A DNA stretch of 64,000 nt from positions 1,512,199 through 1,576,198 of the forward strand of contig NC_052621.1 of the NCBI RefSeq assembly GCF_016545825.1. Direction: 5' to 3'. The notes under the pieces were generated by a model. That model did not search any database. It worked only from the letters and a program-made list of their open reading frames with translations, and was not told the origin of the DNA. Of this stretch, positions 36,100 through 46,921 are shown in pieces; position 1 is the first letter of the stretch; each line of letters starts with the position of its first letter. The translations under genes and the position numbers were made by a program. Source of the stretch: Eucalyptus grandis (taxonomy: Eukaryota; Streptophyta; Magnoliopsida; Myrtales; Myrtaceae).

Positions 36100-38863
36100 G
36101 AGACAAAGAGGATACTTACCTTACAGCATGGCTTTCTGTTTGCCCTTCAGTAGGCATTACAGCAGGGCCTTTTGTCCTCCCTTTAATAGGCCCAACAAGA
36201 AACTCTTCAGTAGGTCCTGTCCCTAGCACTGAATCAGCCATTATATCTTGTTGTTGATGCTGCTTTTTCAGCTCACAACCTTTCTTATTGTGCCATTCCT
36301 TGCGGCAATAGGAGCATTTCATCTTTGATACAGTCCTACTCATCCTTTAACTTGATGCCTCTTCCTGCTGCATTCTTCGTCTCTTTTTTGGCATTTCTAT
36401 TTGCTTCTTCAGCGGTAAAGGTAGAGGGCTTTCATAATTTGTTGGCTCCCAAAATTTGCTGCTTCTGATAAGCTGCATCATAAATTGGTATGAAGCAAGG
36501 TATGAGCTTTTTTTTGTACCAATCGTGTAGGCAATCATTTGTGTTTTCTTGCTTCATCTGAATAGCACAAATGGTATGGGCACAGGGAATTCCATTCAGT
36601 TGCCAGGCTCAGCATGAACACTTTCTTCTATTCAGATTGACAACATACTTATCCTGATTTTGAATAATCTCATATCCATTATCTCCATCCCAAATTGGAT
36701 GGTAGAACCTACTAGCACCAATATTTGCATCCAATCTCTTCACAATCCTAGAGCCACAGTCTCTACTCCATTTTGTAGCCTCATCTCTTTGTCTATGCAG
36801 TTTAGTCATAACCATAACTCGAATATCATCAAGCATGCTGATGATTAGTTTACACCTAGCCTCTAAAATTCTACCATTGAAAGCTTCACTGAGGTTGTTA
36901 TCAATGATATCGCATTTGAACTCTTTGTTGAAGAAGGCCCGACACCAGTGATTAGCTTCTGTCTAGAAGAGTGCATCAAAACATTCCTTTGTCAGCTGCA
37001 ACAATCCTTATTTGGCTAATCTGAAATCAACCATATTCGTACTCTTTGCTATCTGCCAGAACTGCTTCTGCAGCCTATCTCCTTTGAAATTCCTTGCCCA
37101 GTTTGCATATATGTGCCTCGCGCACATTCTATGCTCAGCATGTGGCATCAACTCAGCCAATGCAGGAATAAGTCCCTACAAAAATTCAAATCAATAAATA
37201 CAAGTCAAGAAAAATATGCAAATGATTAATATTAAAAGGGAGTGAATTAATTGACAATGAAATTACCTTTTGTTGGTCGCTCATGAATGCCCATCCTCCC
37301 CCATCGATTATCTCAAGGTCAGCCATTAAATTTTTTAGGAACCAGGACCAAATATCCTTGTTCTCTATCTTTACCATCGCCCAAGCTATCGGGAACATTT
37401 TATTATTTGCATCTCTCCCCACAACAGCCAACAACTCCCCCTTGCATAAACCTTTTAGAAAGTATCCATCCAATCCAATAACTCTTCTACAACCAGCCAA
37501 GAAGCCTCGTTGCATGCATCAAAATAAACATAAAATCTATCAAATCTAGGCCCAGGATCAAGGAGTGGCCTCTCCACAACCTCTACATATACCTTACTAG
37601 ATGGGTTTTGAAACATGCATTCACCGGCATAATCCCATACCTGCGCATATTCTTCCTTATACCCACCCATCAATATCTTCATCACCCTCATCTTAGCTCT
37701 CTTACATTGATTTCTCAACACATTAACCCCCACTTGCTCTTTCACTAACTATTAAAATTGATGACTCTTGATCTCGGGCATTGCTTTGATAGTATTGAAA
37801 AAAATGCTTTGATAACCATACACTTGTTACTCTTTTATTGTTAAAGATAATTGGACAAATATGCTCCTCCTCAAAGGACCTAATCTGGAATGATCCATTC
37901 TTACTAAGCGCGGCATAGAGCTTCCACGAACAATTCAGTTGTGAGCACTTAGCTCTCACAAATTCCTTCGTGTTTCTAATGAATTTAACACTCCTCTGTT
38001 CACCAATTGAGTTCTTCACAACAACTTCCTTGAACTATTTGGCATCGTCAAATCTCATGCCCACCGACAAAACAGGTTTATCAACAGTGGGATCATAGCA
38101 AGGGTACTTACTTTTTCTTCAAGGAGCAGGTTCTTCATCATCATTATCAAGCTCATTTTCCGAACCAGCAACTTCATCGCCACAACTTTCTTCATCTTCA
38201 CTTCTATTACCCTCAGCTAGATCTCCATCCCTCTTTACTAGCTCGGGCCTTTTTGCTAAAGCTGCAAGTTTTTTTCTCAGAAATTCCCTTTGCTTTTGTC
38301 TTGACTGTGTAAGTTCATCATCATCTTCGTCATTTGGGAAATTTATTAAAGCTAAACATTCATCTTCCGATTCACTAGATAAAGCAATTTCTCATTCTAA
38401 TCCAATGAAGTTTTCATCGCCCACAACTTCACCCAAATCTTCACCCAAGATTTCAGGACATCTCCCTCTTTATTCATCTCTATCAATATGACTTATCTCC
38501 CTCTCATTTTGCCCTTCATCTAACCTAAACTCATCCCCGACCTGATTACTCGCTTGAACAGGATCCCTCACTTCTCCTCCTTCAATGGTCGTCTACTCAT
38601 CCCCATCCTCATCATCATCCTCATCCTCACTATAATACTCAACATATACCTTAGCTTTTTCACCGTAAAGATAATGGTAAATGATATCCTTAATACCATT
38701 ATCATTATTAAAAAATCTCAATCCTTAAAAAATCAATATATGATGGCTTCCAAATATCGACATAAATAGTACCTTCATTTCCACTACTATATTCACAATC
38801 TTCAGTACCAATAACAAACTCTCCACCATAGCAAATAATGACGCCTACCTGATTCGCGTCCAT
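36100..38863 (-). pseudogene. MuDR-type transposase, broken
   Basis: Reading the minus strand: an N-terminal MDANQVGVIICYGGEF block (38863), an acidic linker (38100-38500), the MuDR DNA-binding domain (38019-37800: IRNTKEFVRAKCSQ, CSWKLYA, EEHIC), and the catalytic core with GLDGYFLKG (first Asp), VVGRDANNKMFPIAWA and FMSDQQK (second acidic block). After an 80-nt intron come HRMCARHIYANW and the SWIM zinc finger (RKCSC..AWQLNGIPCAH), then a CX2CX4HX4C knuckle (CSYCRKEWHNKKGC) near 36310. Stops occur near 37014, 36966, 36606, 36438 and 38105, and the frame changes near 37735. Nuclear transposase by family, inactive here. Confidence 0.78.
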
Positions 38864-39664
38864 GTCGATGCTGCACCCAATGAAAAAAAAAAAAAAAAAG
38901 TTATTGTCATTTTGTTGGAACCACATGACAGAATCGGCAACTTCACATGCAGGTCCTTATCATTTTGTTGTCAAGGAACAAATGCAACTAAAATCTCCCC
39001 AATTCGGTGCATTTACAAAAACAAAAGAAACCGAATTAAATAAACAAAGTGAGGTCCCCACTACCAATTTTTCAATTCAATCACATTCACATTCGGTCCC
39101 CCACAAAAGCAATCCAATTAATTAAACAAACAATTTCAGTCCCACCACTGTTTCCCTCCAAGTCAAGCCCCTTCGCACCCTATTTTTCTATTTGGTCCCC
39201 ACAACAGAAAGCGAACGAACAATGAAAGAATCAATTTTTCTATTCCGTCTCCATAAAAGTGACATCCCCACCACTTTCCCCACTACTTTCCCCCTGAGCC
39301 GAGCCCTCAATTTGCCCTCCATGCCCTAACTTGCCCGTCGGAACCCTAAATCTTTCGCAAAATTGATCCTCTTAGAGAACATGACAAACCTGAACGATCG
39401 TGAATGATAGCACAACTACAGCGGTGGCCGAGCGACGGTGAGCGAGCGAATGACGGTGGGTGAGCGAGCTACGGCCGGTGTCAAGGAGAACCGTATACGA
39501 ACCCTATTTTACTACTTCTTCAGCGACATCGTTTTTTGATATGGAGCAACGCGGCGTTGTTTCTTATGTGAATCCACAATGGATGGCAAGACGAAGAAAG
39601 GAAAACAACATCGTTTTATGCTATCCACCATGGACAATCTTAAGCCACGTTGATTTTTCTTTTT

Positions 39665-39825
39665 AAAATATAAAAGCCACGTAATCATTTTAGCCGGAAT
39701 TTCTCGCCGATGGCACCAAAGTGATCGTTTTTCCTCCGATTTGGCACTTAAGTGATTCGACAGAAACTTTTGACACCAAAGTGAGCGTTGTACACAACTT
39801 ATGGCACAATTAGTGTACTTATCCC
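39665..39825 (-). repeat. Right terminal inverted repeat of the Mutator-like element
   Basis: Inverted counterpart of 33125-33280. It ends GTGTACTTATCCC, against the left start GGAAGAAGTACAT. Confidence 0.8.
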
Positions 39826-40041
39826 TAAAAAAAAATTATAAATAATATTATATATATATTCAGGATTGGTCCGAACTGGACCGACCCAGAACTCTCAAGA
39901 CCGAGAACCAACCCGCACATTGCTAGTCTAGGAATTCTACGACCAAGGACCGACTCAGTCTCCCTAAGAACCGGACCAAGACCGGCAAGGTTGGGTTGGT
40001 CTAGGGTTGACCCTGGACCGATGCTCACCCCTAGGTAGATT

Positions 40042-40531
40042 GGCTGGATAATCCTCTAGGGGATATGTCTAATGGTTAGCTTGGACAAGGAGGAGTATAA
40101 AGGAGGTCTCGAAGCTTATAATTCCAAAGTCTAAAAAGTGTTTTCCAATCAAATACTTTTGCCTCTATGAGCATCATTATGTAATCATTTTGGAGGTTAA
40201 GAATATGTAAGATGTTTTCCACACGAGCTTAATTATTATTGCTCAGATCTTGTAATTTTTTATTGGTTCTTGATAGTATAATCCAACCAATCGACTATCA
40301 ATACGGAAGAGTGGATGTAGACTTATAAAAGCTGAACCACTATAATATTTTATGTGTAATTCTCTATCCCTTACTCTCTTTAATTATTGTGATAGAATTG
40401 CACACTCGTTAAATCTGACCACTTTGCTTTTTGTCACTAGAAGTTGTTTTCATGCGATATTTAAAAAAAAAAAAATCATTTTCACACAATCACCTATTTA
40501 CCCTCTCTAGATGATAGATCTAGCCATAATA
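40042..40531 (+). repeat. Left-hand LTR of the gag-only element, second part
   Basis: Continues the LTR after the 8-bp hAT target duplication (40034-40041) and ends CTAGCCATAATA. The primer-binding site follows at 40533-40546. Confidence 0.85.
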
Positions 40532-40596
40532 ATTGGTATTATAGCACAGTTACTCTTTATTAAAATATTTATTACTTTTGAGTTAATAATCTTTCT

Positions 40597-42218
40597 ATGG
40601 TTAGTGATATTGCACCAAGACTTATGGAAGAATAGATGATACAAGGCCTCCATAGTTCAATGGAAAAGATTACAACATCTGTAAGAACAAGATGAAAGCA
40701 TTCATCAGATCTAAGGATCTCTTGGAGTGGGATGTTGTTCTGAAAGGCATAAGACCTTATACTTCTTCGTTCAAAGAAGAAGGCAAAAAACTAGAAGTCT
40801 CAACCTTATATGATGCGCATCAAAAAAAGAGAAGCATTAGATGCTAAAGTAGTTTATTCATTATATTGTGCATTATCTCCTTCTGAATACAACCAAATTT
40901 CCTTATGTGAATCAGCAAAATTTGGGATAGGTTGCAAGTGATGTTCAAAGGAACTAATCGGGTTAAGGAGACGAAGATAGACATTCTTCTCCAGCAATAT
41001 GAAGCCTTCAAGATGAAACCTGAAGAATCTGTAACTAATATGTTCAACAGATTTACGGACATTGTTAATGAGCTAGCGTATTAAGGGCAACCTATATCAG
41101 ATCCTATGAAAGTGAACAAAATTCTTTGAGAACTATCAAAAGAATGGAATAACATTAAGACGTCCATTTGAGAAACTCAAAGGATATCACTTCTTTTCGT
41201 GGATGAACTCATGGGAACACTCAAATCCTATGATGAAGAATGAAGGAAGATCCCGAAGGTAAGAAGTTAATCGCCTTAAAGTCTAATATTGATTATGATG
41301 TTTTAGGTTTTGAAGATGAAGAAGAAGATGATGAGGAGATGAAGTTGCTAATCAAAAGATTTCAACACCTTATGAGAAAGAGAAGAAACTCCAAAGGAAG
41401 AAGTCAAAGAAATCCGGAGAAATAAATTTTTATGATAGAAACGACAATGAAGGTAAGGGCGTAATATATTTTGAGTGCAGGAAAAAATGTCACATAAAAC
41501 CCAATTGTCCTTCATTCAAGAAAAGGAAGGGAAAATTTGAAAAGAAGAAGAAAACTCTAAAAGCGGAGACGCAGAGTGACACAGAGTCTAAATCTAGCAA
41601 TGATGAGTAAGGAAATCTATGCTTAATGGCAGACATTGAATCTATTCTAAACGATGATGATCTTTTCGAAGAGTTATGCACGGAAAAAGCGTTGATGAAG
41701 ATCTCGAGTTGAAAAAGGATGTCTCTAAATTGAGACAACATAATATTACGTATGAAAAAAGGATTATTGAGTTGGAAAAGGAGAATTTCTTTGTTAAGGA
41801 AGAGAAAGAAATTTTGCAAAAAGAAGTTGATTCCTATAAGGAAGAAATTTCAAAAGTTCGCAAGAAATTTTCTCTTGGCTTGAAGACATTAGAGCATATC
41901 CTCTCTATACAAATGTCATACGACAACAAATCTAGCCTCGGCTTCAAAAATGCAAGTGAGATCAAGAATGACTTTCCAAAAGTTAAGGAAAGATTAAAGC
42001 GAAGACTACCAATCTAGTATTATCGAAATCATTATGTTGAGCAATTTGTCAAGCCTATTGGATCTCAATATTACAATTGCTCGAATTGTAGTGATCCTAA
42101 TTACTTTAAGCAAGAATGTCCATTTGATTGGAGGAAATCCAAGTCAATCAATTGGATATTTGATGCTTCCTCTAACCAGATTGGACCCAAACTCGTTTGG
42201 GTACCAAAAAATAGATGA
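40597..42218 (+). pseudogene. Gag of the gag-only element
   Basis: The frames contain a copia-type gag core (KAFIRSKDLLEWDVV, WDRLQVMFKGTN, ILLQQYEAFKM, MFNRFTDIVNEL), a damaged zinc knuckle (FECRKKCHIKPNCP), a Lys/Glu-rich coiled-coil stretch (41710-41900) and a second knuckle-like block (NCSNCSDPNYFKQECPF) before WVPKNR and a stop at about 42218. Stops interrupt it near 40633, 41083, 41128 and 41170, and the frame changes near 40920. Nothing polymerase-like follows. Confidence 0.75.
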
Positions 42219-43613
42219 ATTGCTCTTCTTGCAGGGAATAAAGAAAAAGAGAAAGAAAATTTGGTAAGTAAAGATATGTTTTTAAATTCTCATTTGATAT
42301 ATTATTTCTACCTTTTGTGCTAGACTAAAGTTTTTATGATGTGCTACGTAAATTATAATTGCTTTGATTGTAATATTTTTTTAAGAAAGAATGCTGTGGT
42401 GTATTTTTTGTGGTTCATGAGATATCATCAATAATATACATGTGATTGTTTGATATATTGCTTAGAGATAATTTAGATTTTTTAACTGATTTTATGTTCT
42501 CTATTTTTATCGTGTGCTGCCAAGTGAGAATCTTTTTTGAAGGGAAATAGTATTTGATTTTTCTTTATATGTCATTAGAATATGGAAAGAATCCTATGTT
42601 TTAAGAGATTTCATGTTTTGCCACTAACAAAAGGAAAGGATCCACATTCGTGGATACCATAAAGGAAACGATTTATTGCAAGCAATTATACAAAGGAACC
42701 TTGATTGCAAATCTATGCAAATCATGATGCAATCAAAGAAGGATCTTGAGTGAGAATTTTTTAAAAGGGAAGGTATATTCTGCACATGCATATTTGGATA
42801 CGAATATTTGTTGCCATATTTATAAGATCTTGCATAGATTTAATGCTTCTATCATCTATATTCCTTTTGTGAAATACGTTAAATTTATATTATCTATATG
42901 TATTTGAGATTTATGCTAGAAAAAGAATATTTTTAATCTTGAGAGATATTATTGCGTGCTTTTATATATTTGAATATACTTGCTATATTTTAGAAATATA
43001 TCTTGTAATTGGTAAGATTGATCCATGAATTAAAGGAAGGTAAGATTGATCCACGAATATACTTGCTATATTTGAATATACTTGCTATATTTTAGAAATA
43101 TATCTTGTAATTGATAAGATTGATCCACGAATAAAAGGAAGGTACGTACATGATGTTCTCTATATTTTGTAAATATTGTTGTCTTTTTTACAAGAAATTG
43201 CAGGTGGCAAAAGAATATTTCCATATGAAGTTTAGAAACTTTGATGCAAAAAATTGGAAATATACTGCACAATTTTCGAAGGATTGAAAATTCTCCTCCT
43301 TGCACAAAATTTGTGCAAATTATTGAAGAAGAAGAAAGGGGATGCAAAAAAAAAAAAGAAGGAAGAATCGTGTCATCTAAAAAATGCATCAAATTGAGGA
43401 GCAGCATAAATCAAGTGTGAGAAAATCCTAATTAAGTCAATTTAATTTCTGCCTCCTCTTGATTATGGAAGAAAAGTAATGCTCGTAAGTTCTACATGAT
43501 CTGGTTAGTATATTTCATATTTCCCTTATTTTTTGTCATTATAAATCTCATAATTCCATTAAATTTTTAATTATGATAAAAAAAAAGTATGTGAAATTTA
43601 TATATTGCATCAT

Positions 43614-43679
<66 letters not shown>

Positions 43680-43847
43680 GATCATTGATATATATGTATA
43701 TGGTATTTGATTCTACAAAAAATGAGCTATATTGCATTATATTTTATTGTATGTTCACGAATCTTATTTACTCGACTAGCTCGATATTACGTAAGAAGTT
43801 TGTACTTATCTTTACATAGAATTTGTCATCATTAAAAAGGAGGAGGT
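42219..43847. other. Non-coding interior of the gag-only element
   Basis: AT-rich sequence without pol domains. It includes a tandem duplication around 42985-43140 (blocks containing TTTTAGAAATATATCTTGTAA twice), a (TA)n/(TATG)n microsatellite at 43615-43680, and the polypurine tract just before 43848. Confidence 0.6.
43615..43680. repeat. (TA)n then (TATG)n microsatellite
   Basis: Uninterrupted TA dinucleotides to about 43652, followed by TGTA tetranucleotides to about 43680, inside the gag-only element. Confidence 0.9.
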
Positions 43848-44830
43848 TGTTAAGGAAATTTCTCAAGCTAATTTGGAAGATTGACAAAATTTATCCGGAG
43901 TAAAGACTTTGATTCTGATTATAAGTATTTTTCATATGGAAAGTCTAATGAAATATGATTAAACGATATCAATCAGAACCGAAATCTAGCTTAATTATTT
44001 CCTTCATTATTATGTGTTATATCGAATGGTTAGGAATGAGATAGATCATCGTGCAACGGCTAGTAACGATTGGTTAGATTTCCTGCCTTATATATAAGGA
44101 GTTCTAAAAGAAAGTTTTCCAAAATATCTCTTGGAGAGTTGACTTTCCAGAACTTTATACTTGAGGCAAAGCATTCTTCTCAAGTTGAAGCACTCAACTC
44201 ATGGAAATCCAAACTACTATATGGGCGGCAAAATCTACAGGAAGCTTTATTCTCGATGTCCTTGAAGCAATTAGATCTTCTAAGCAAGATCTAGGCCAAT
44301 GGGTTGGTTGGATAATCCTCCGAGAGGTATGTCCAACGGTCAACTTGGACAAGAAGGAATATAAAAGGAGGTCTCGAAGCTTAAAGGAAAAACGTAACAC
44401 GAGAGATTCAAAGCTTATAATTCCAAAGTCTAAAGAATATTTTTCAATAAAAAACTTTCATCTTTGTGAGTATCATTGTGTAATCATTTAGAAGTTGAGA
44501 GTGTGTGAGGCATTTTTTTTCACACAAGCTTGAGTATTCATTACTCAAATCTTGTAACCTCCGATTGGTTATTGATAGTGGAATTTAATTAATCGAGTGT
44601 CAACAGAAAAATGGACGTAGGTTTACAAAAATCGAACCAATATAATCTTTTGTGTACAATTCTCTATCCATTACTCTCTTTAATTATTGTGATAAAATTG
44701 CATACCGGTAAGATCTGACAACTTTGCTTTTTGTCACCGAAAGTTATTTCGCTGCAATATTTATTTAAATTCTTCTATTTCCGCACAACCACCTATTTAT
44801 CTCCTCTAGGTGATAGATCTAGCCATAATA
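43848..44830 (+). repeat. Right-hand LTR of the gag-only element
   Basis: Starts TGTTAAGGAAATTTCTC after the polypurine tract and ends GATCTAGCCATAATA. It is collinear with 20351-20793 plus 40042-40531 and gives the uninterrupted version of the left LTR. A roughly 30-nt segment near 44385-44410 is absent from the left copy. Confidence 0.85.
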
Positions 44831-44835
44831 CTTCA

Positions 44836-46340
44836 CACTAGTAGGGGACCTAGTGGTGCTGTACAAGTTGGGTTAGTTGTGGCATCTATGTTGCTTTGAC
44901 TTGGTGTGCTGTACAGGGACCCTTTCATTGCACAAAACAACTGCTTACTAGAATGAACAAGTCTGTAATATCATTCCCATAACTCCTATTTACATCGCAA
45001 CTATGCTTCAATATGTTAATTAGTCAAGTCAGTCAATAGTATACTAGAATAATACTCACGCGATGTCACATGAAAATATAAATGGTATAACGATACTATT
45101 GCCATCACAAATGCAAGATCGAAAACTGAATAGATCACTTAAAAAAGGGAAGTCAACATTACAAGTAATTTAACTGAGACACTACATGTGATTAACACAC
45201 ATAAAAGTGCCTCGGCGAATGGCGCAAAAAGAACATGTAGAAACAATCGGATCACTATCAAGAAAGATTGCTTTCGTCCCAAGCAAAAGCCGTGCGTGCA
45301 AGACGCTTGCTCAGCAGATGTTGCATTTCTCGCTTCGTGCTTAGTTGCTGCTGTACTCAATTTTTTGAAACACCCACGACAAGATTTCAACTAATATCAA
45401 ATGGAGAACAAAAAAAGGAGGGAAAATTATTTGTTTTACCGAATTTTATCCATCCATGTCAATAAAATATTTTATAGATCCAACGATTATTCATAACTAT
45501 TACTAGATGGTTTGAATAACATCCATTTAGTTAATTTCCTTAGATACAATAAATTCGCATAAATATGCTTACAATGAGATCATATGATCACTGTATCATA
45601 CACGACCCAATAATTTTGTACTTTTGAATATATCAATAAGGTTTGCCTCCTGAGTTAATAGTTTTCTCAAGGACGCCCAGTTAAACAAGGTAATAAAAGT
45701 TAACCGTCTTTCTTGATAGCATCTTTTACAACTTTACATATTCAAATATAAGAATAATGTTCCACTCAAATTTCGGCCCCGATCAAGTGAGTTAAATGAT
45801 TTAGTTGCAATTAAAATTATTAAATGCCATAAAAAATGAATTATTTAAAAAAATATCTTCCTAAAATTAATCATTCATATCATTTGAAATAATTAATTGA
45901 TCAAAAATATTTTTATCATTAACAAAATTTATGTTTAAAATATTTTTTAAATGACAAAAATATCTTTTATTTATTTATTTTTACAAACGACAGAATGATC
46001 TATTTCAGAAACATATTTTGTAAATTATTCAATTTTTCACAGAAAAAAAAGAAGCCTAAATTCAACCATCAAGGCGAAGTTACTATATAAGTTTTTGAAA
46101 AGGAAAAAAAAAAAACCAGCGAGCTATGCATAGCGAGCGAGCGAGCGAGCGAGAAATTTGTCTATAACATTTCGGAGATGAGTCGGACCCAACCGAGTCG
46201 CCGCCGCGGGATGGAGTAGCAGAAGCGGCGCGTGGTTCCAACCCGCCGGTCCGCCGCCCCGAGAGCCGAGCGGAAATGCGAATGCGTACCGCCAAAGGTA
46301 GTCAGCAAAGCCACTGCAAGAAGCTTTTCAGCTGACAGGA
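44836..46340. other. Intergenic DNA, probably including the SUVH promoter
   Basis: AT-rich and without recognisable coding domains until about 46100, where GC content rises. A (GAGC)n run lies at 46133-46152. The segment right of 46160 has the composition of a 5' untranslated leader. The old transposon stack ends at 44830, about 2.1 kb from the gene. Confidence 0.45.
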
Positions 46341-46921
46341 AGGGGGGGGAGAGAAGAGAGAGAGAGAGAGAGACTGTCTCCTCAGCTTCCGCTTGCTCCT
46401 CCATCTCGCGAACGCGCCGAAGGTGAGGAAGGTACGGCCCGATCCTCTGCGGTTTTTATTGTCAAAATCCGTTCTTGGTGTTGATCGTGGAGCGTGGAGT
46501 GGATGTCGTCTTTGATTTGTGCTCAAAGTTTCGAGCTTTCGAGTTTCCGAGCCGGTGAATTTGGGGGGGTGGGAACTAAGAAGTCGGTTTAGGTCTGCTA
46601 TCGAGTCTTTTTTTCTTTTCCGTTTTTCTTGAACCAGCCGGCTTCAGCTTTCGTTCGATCTTTTCGACGGTTTTTCGAGCTTCGAAGGCGTAGCTGTGTT
46701 GTTTTTTAGGGAAAGTTTTTTTTTTTTGGTAAGAAGTTTTTAGGGAAAGTTCATAGCTTTTTGCATAAACAAAGGCAACTCCGGTGGTGGAAAGGAGACG
46801 GGGAGTGGCTCCACCTCCGCGCACTAGCATTTTTCCCCCCCCATTGTGGCGGCGGCGGCGAGGGCGAGGGGAACAGGTTGGCGGTGAGCTTTTTTCTTTT
46901 GGCTTTTGGAGGGTTTGCGGA
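46341..46921 (+). promoter_or_regulatory. Presumed 5' leader of the SUVH gene with a (GA)n tract
   Basis: A purine tract of about ten GA units (46352-46374) is followed by a CT-rich stretch and a long GC-rich stretch ending at the ATG. Genes of this SUVH group commonly have an intron in the 5' UTR. GGTGAGGAAGGTACGG near 46422-46437 could contain a donor, but the acceptor is unclear. Confidence 0.35.

Larger units (their letters stand above)
33125..39825 (-). mobile_element. Mutator-like element with long inverted repeats, transposase remnant and GRF zinc-finger ORF
   Basis: The ends are about 150-bp inverted repeats. AAGTACATTAATGGTGTCAT at 33131 corresponds to the inverted AAGTACACTAATTGTGCCAT ending near 39819. 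Both continue through CATAAGTTGTGTAC, TTTGGTGTCAAAAGTTTC and TTAAGTGCCAAA. The flanks are TAAAAAAAATT (33114-33124) and the same with one more A (39826-39837), about 11 bp, compatible with the 9-bp duplications of MULEs but of low complexity. The transposase is on the minus strand at about 36100-38863. A GRF zinc-finger ORF is on the plus strand near the left end. It lies inside hAT sequence. Confidence 0.85.
20794..40033 (+). mobile_element. hAT-type non-autonomous element, split by three later insertions
   Basis: Ends are TAAGGGTGAGCATGGTCC (left) and, as inverted complement on the right, TAGGGGTGAGCATCGGTCC. An 8-bp duplication GGTAGATT flanks it at 20786-20793 and 40034-40041, and the other LTR copy (44295-44310) lacks the element. 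Eight-bp duplications and TA-GGG termini fit the hAT superfamily. The element's own DNA is only 20794-21029, 26670-26713, 32583-33124 and 39826-40033, about 1.0 kb in total. It has diverged subrepeats rich in GACCGACCCAATGGG motifs and no transposase. The rest is copia 2, copia 3 and a Mutator-like element. A second copy starts at 63423. Confidence 0.85.
20351..44830 (+). mobile_element. Gag-only LTR retrotransposon (outermost element of the nested stack)
   Basis: Its LTRs are about 0.95 kb. The left one runs 20351-20793 and resumes at 40042-40531, interrupted by the hAT element. The right one runs 43848-44830. Both contain the same blocks, for example CTATAT.GGCGGCAAAATCTAC and CCAAGATCTAGGCCAATGGG. 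Flanks CTTCG (20346-20350) and CTTCA (44831-44835) are a 5-bp duplication with one difference. A tRNA-Met-like primer site TTGGTATTATAGCA follows the left LTR, and an AAAAAGGAGGAGG polypurine tract precedes the right LTR. The interior holds only a broken gag and no polymerase, as in terminal-repeat retrotransposons with a GAG domain. Both LTRs end TA rather than CA. Confidence 0.82.

Noticed and set aside
45139..45465. Overlapping Cys-rich open frames on both strands
   Set aside because: Short, without a recognisable motif, open on both strands and with no splice context.
46784..46921. Upstream in-frame ATG giving a 728-residue SUVH protein
   Set aside because: The added 46 residues are low complexity, and the conserved family N-terminus begins at 46922.
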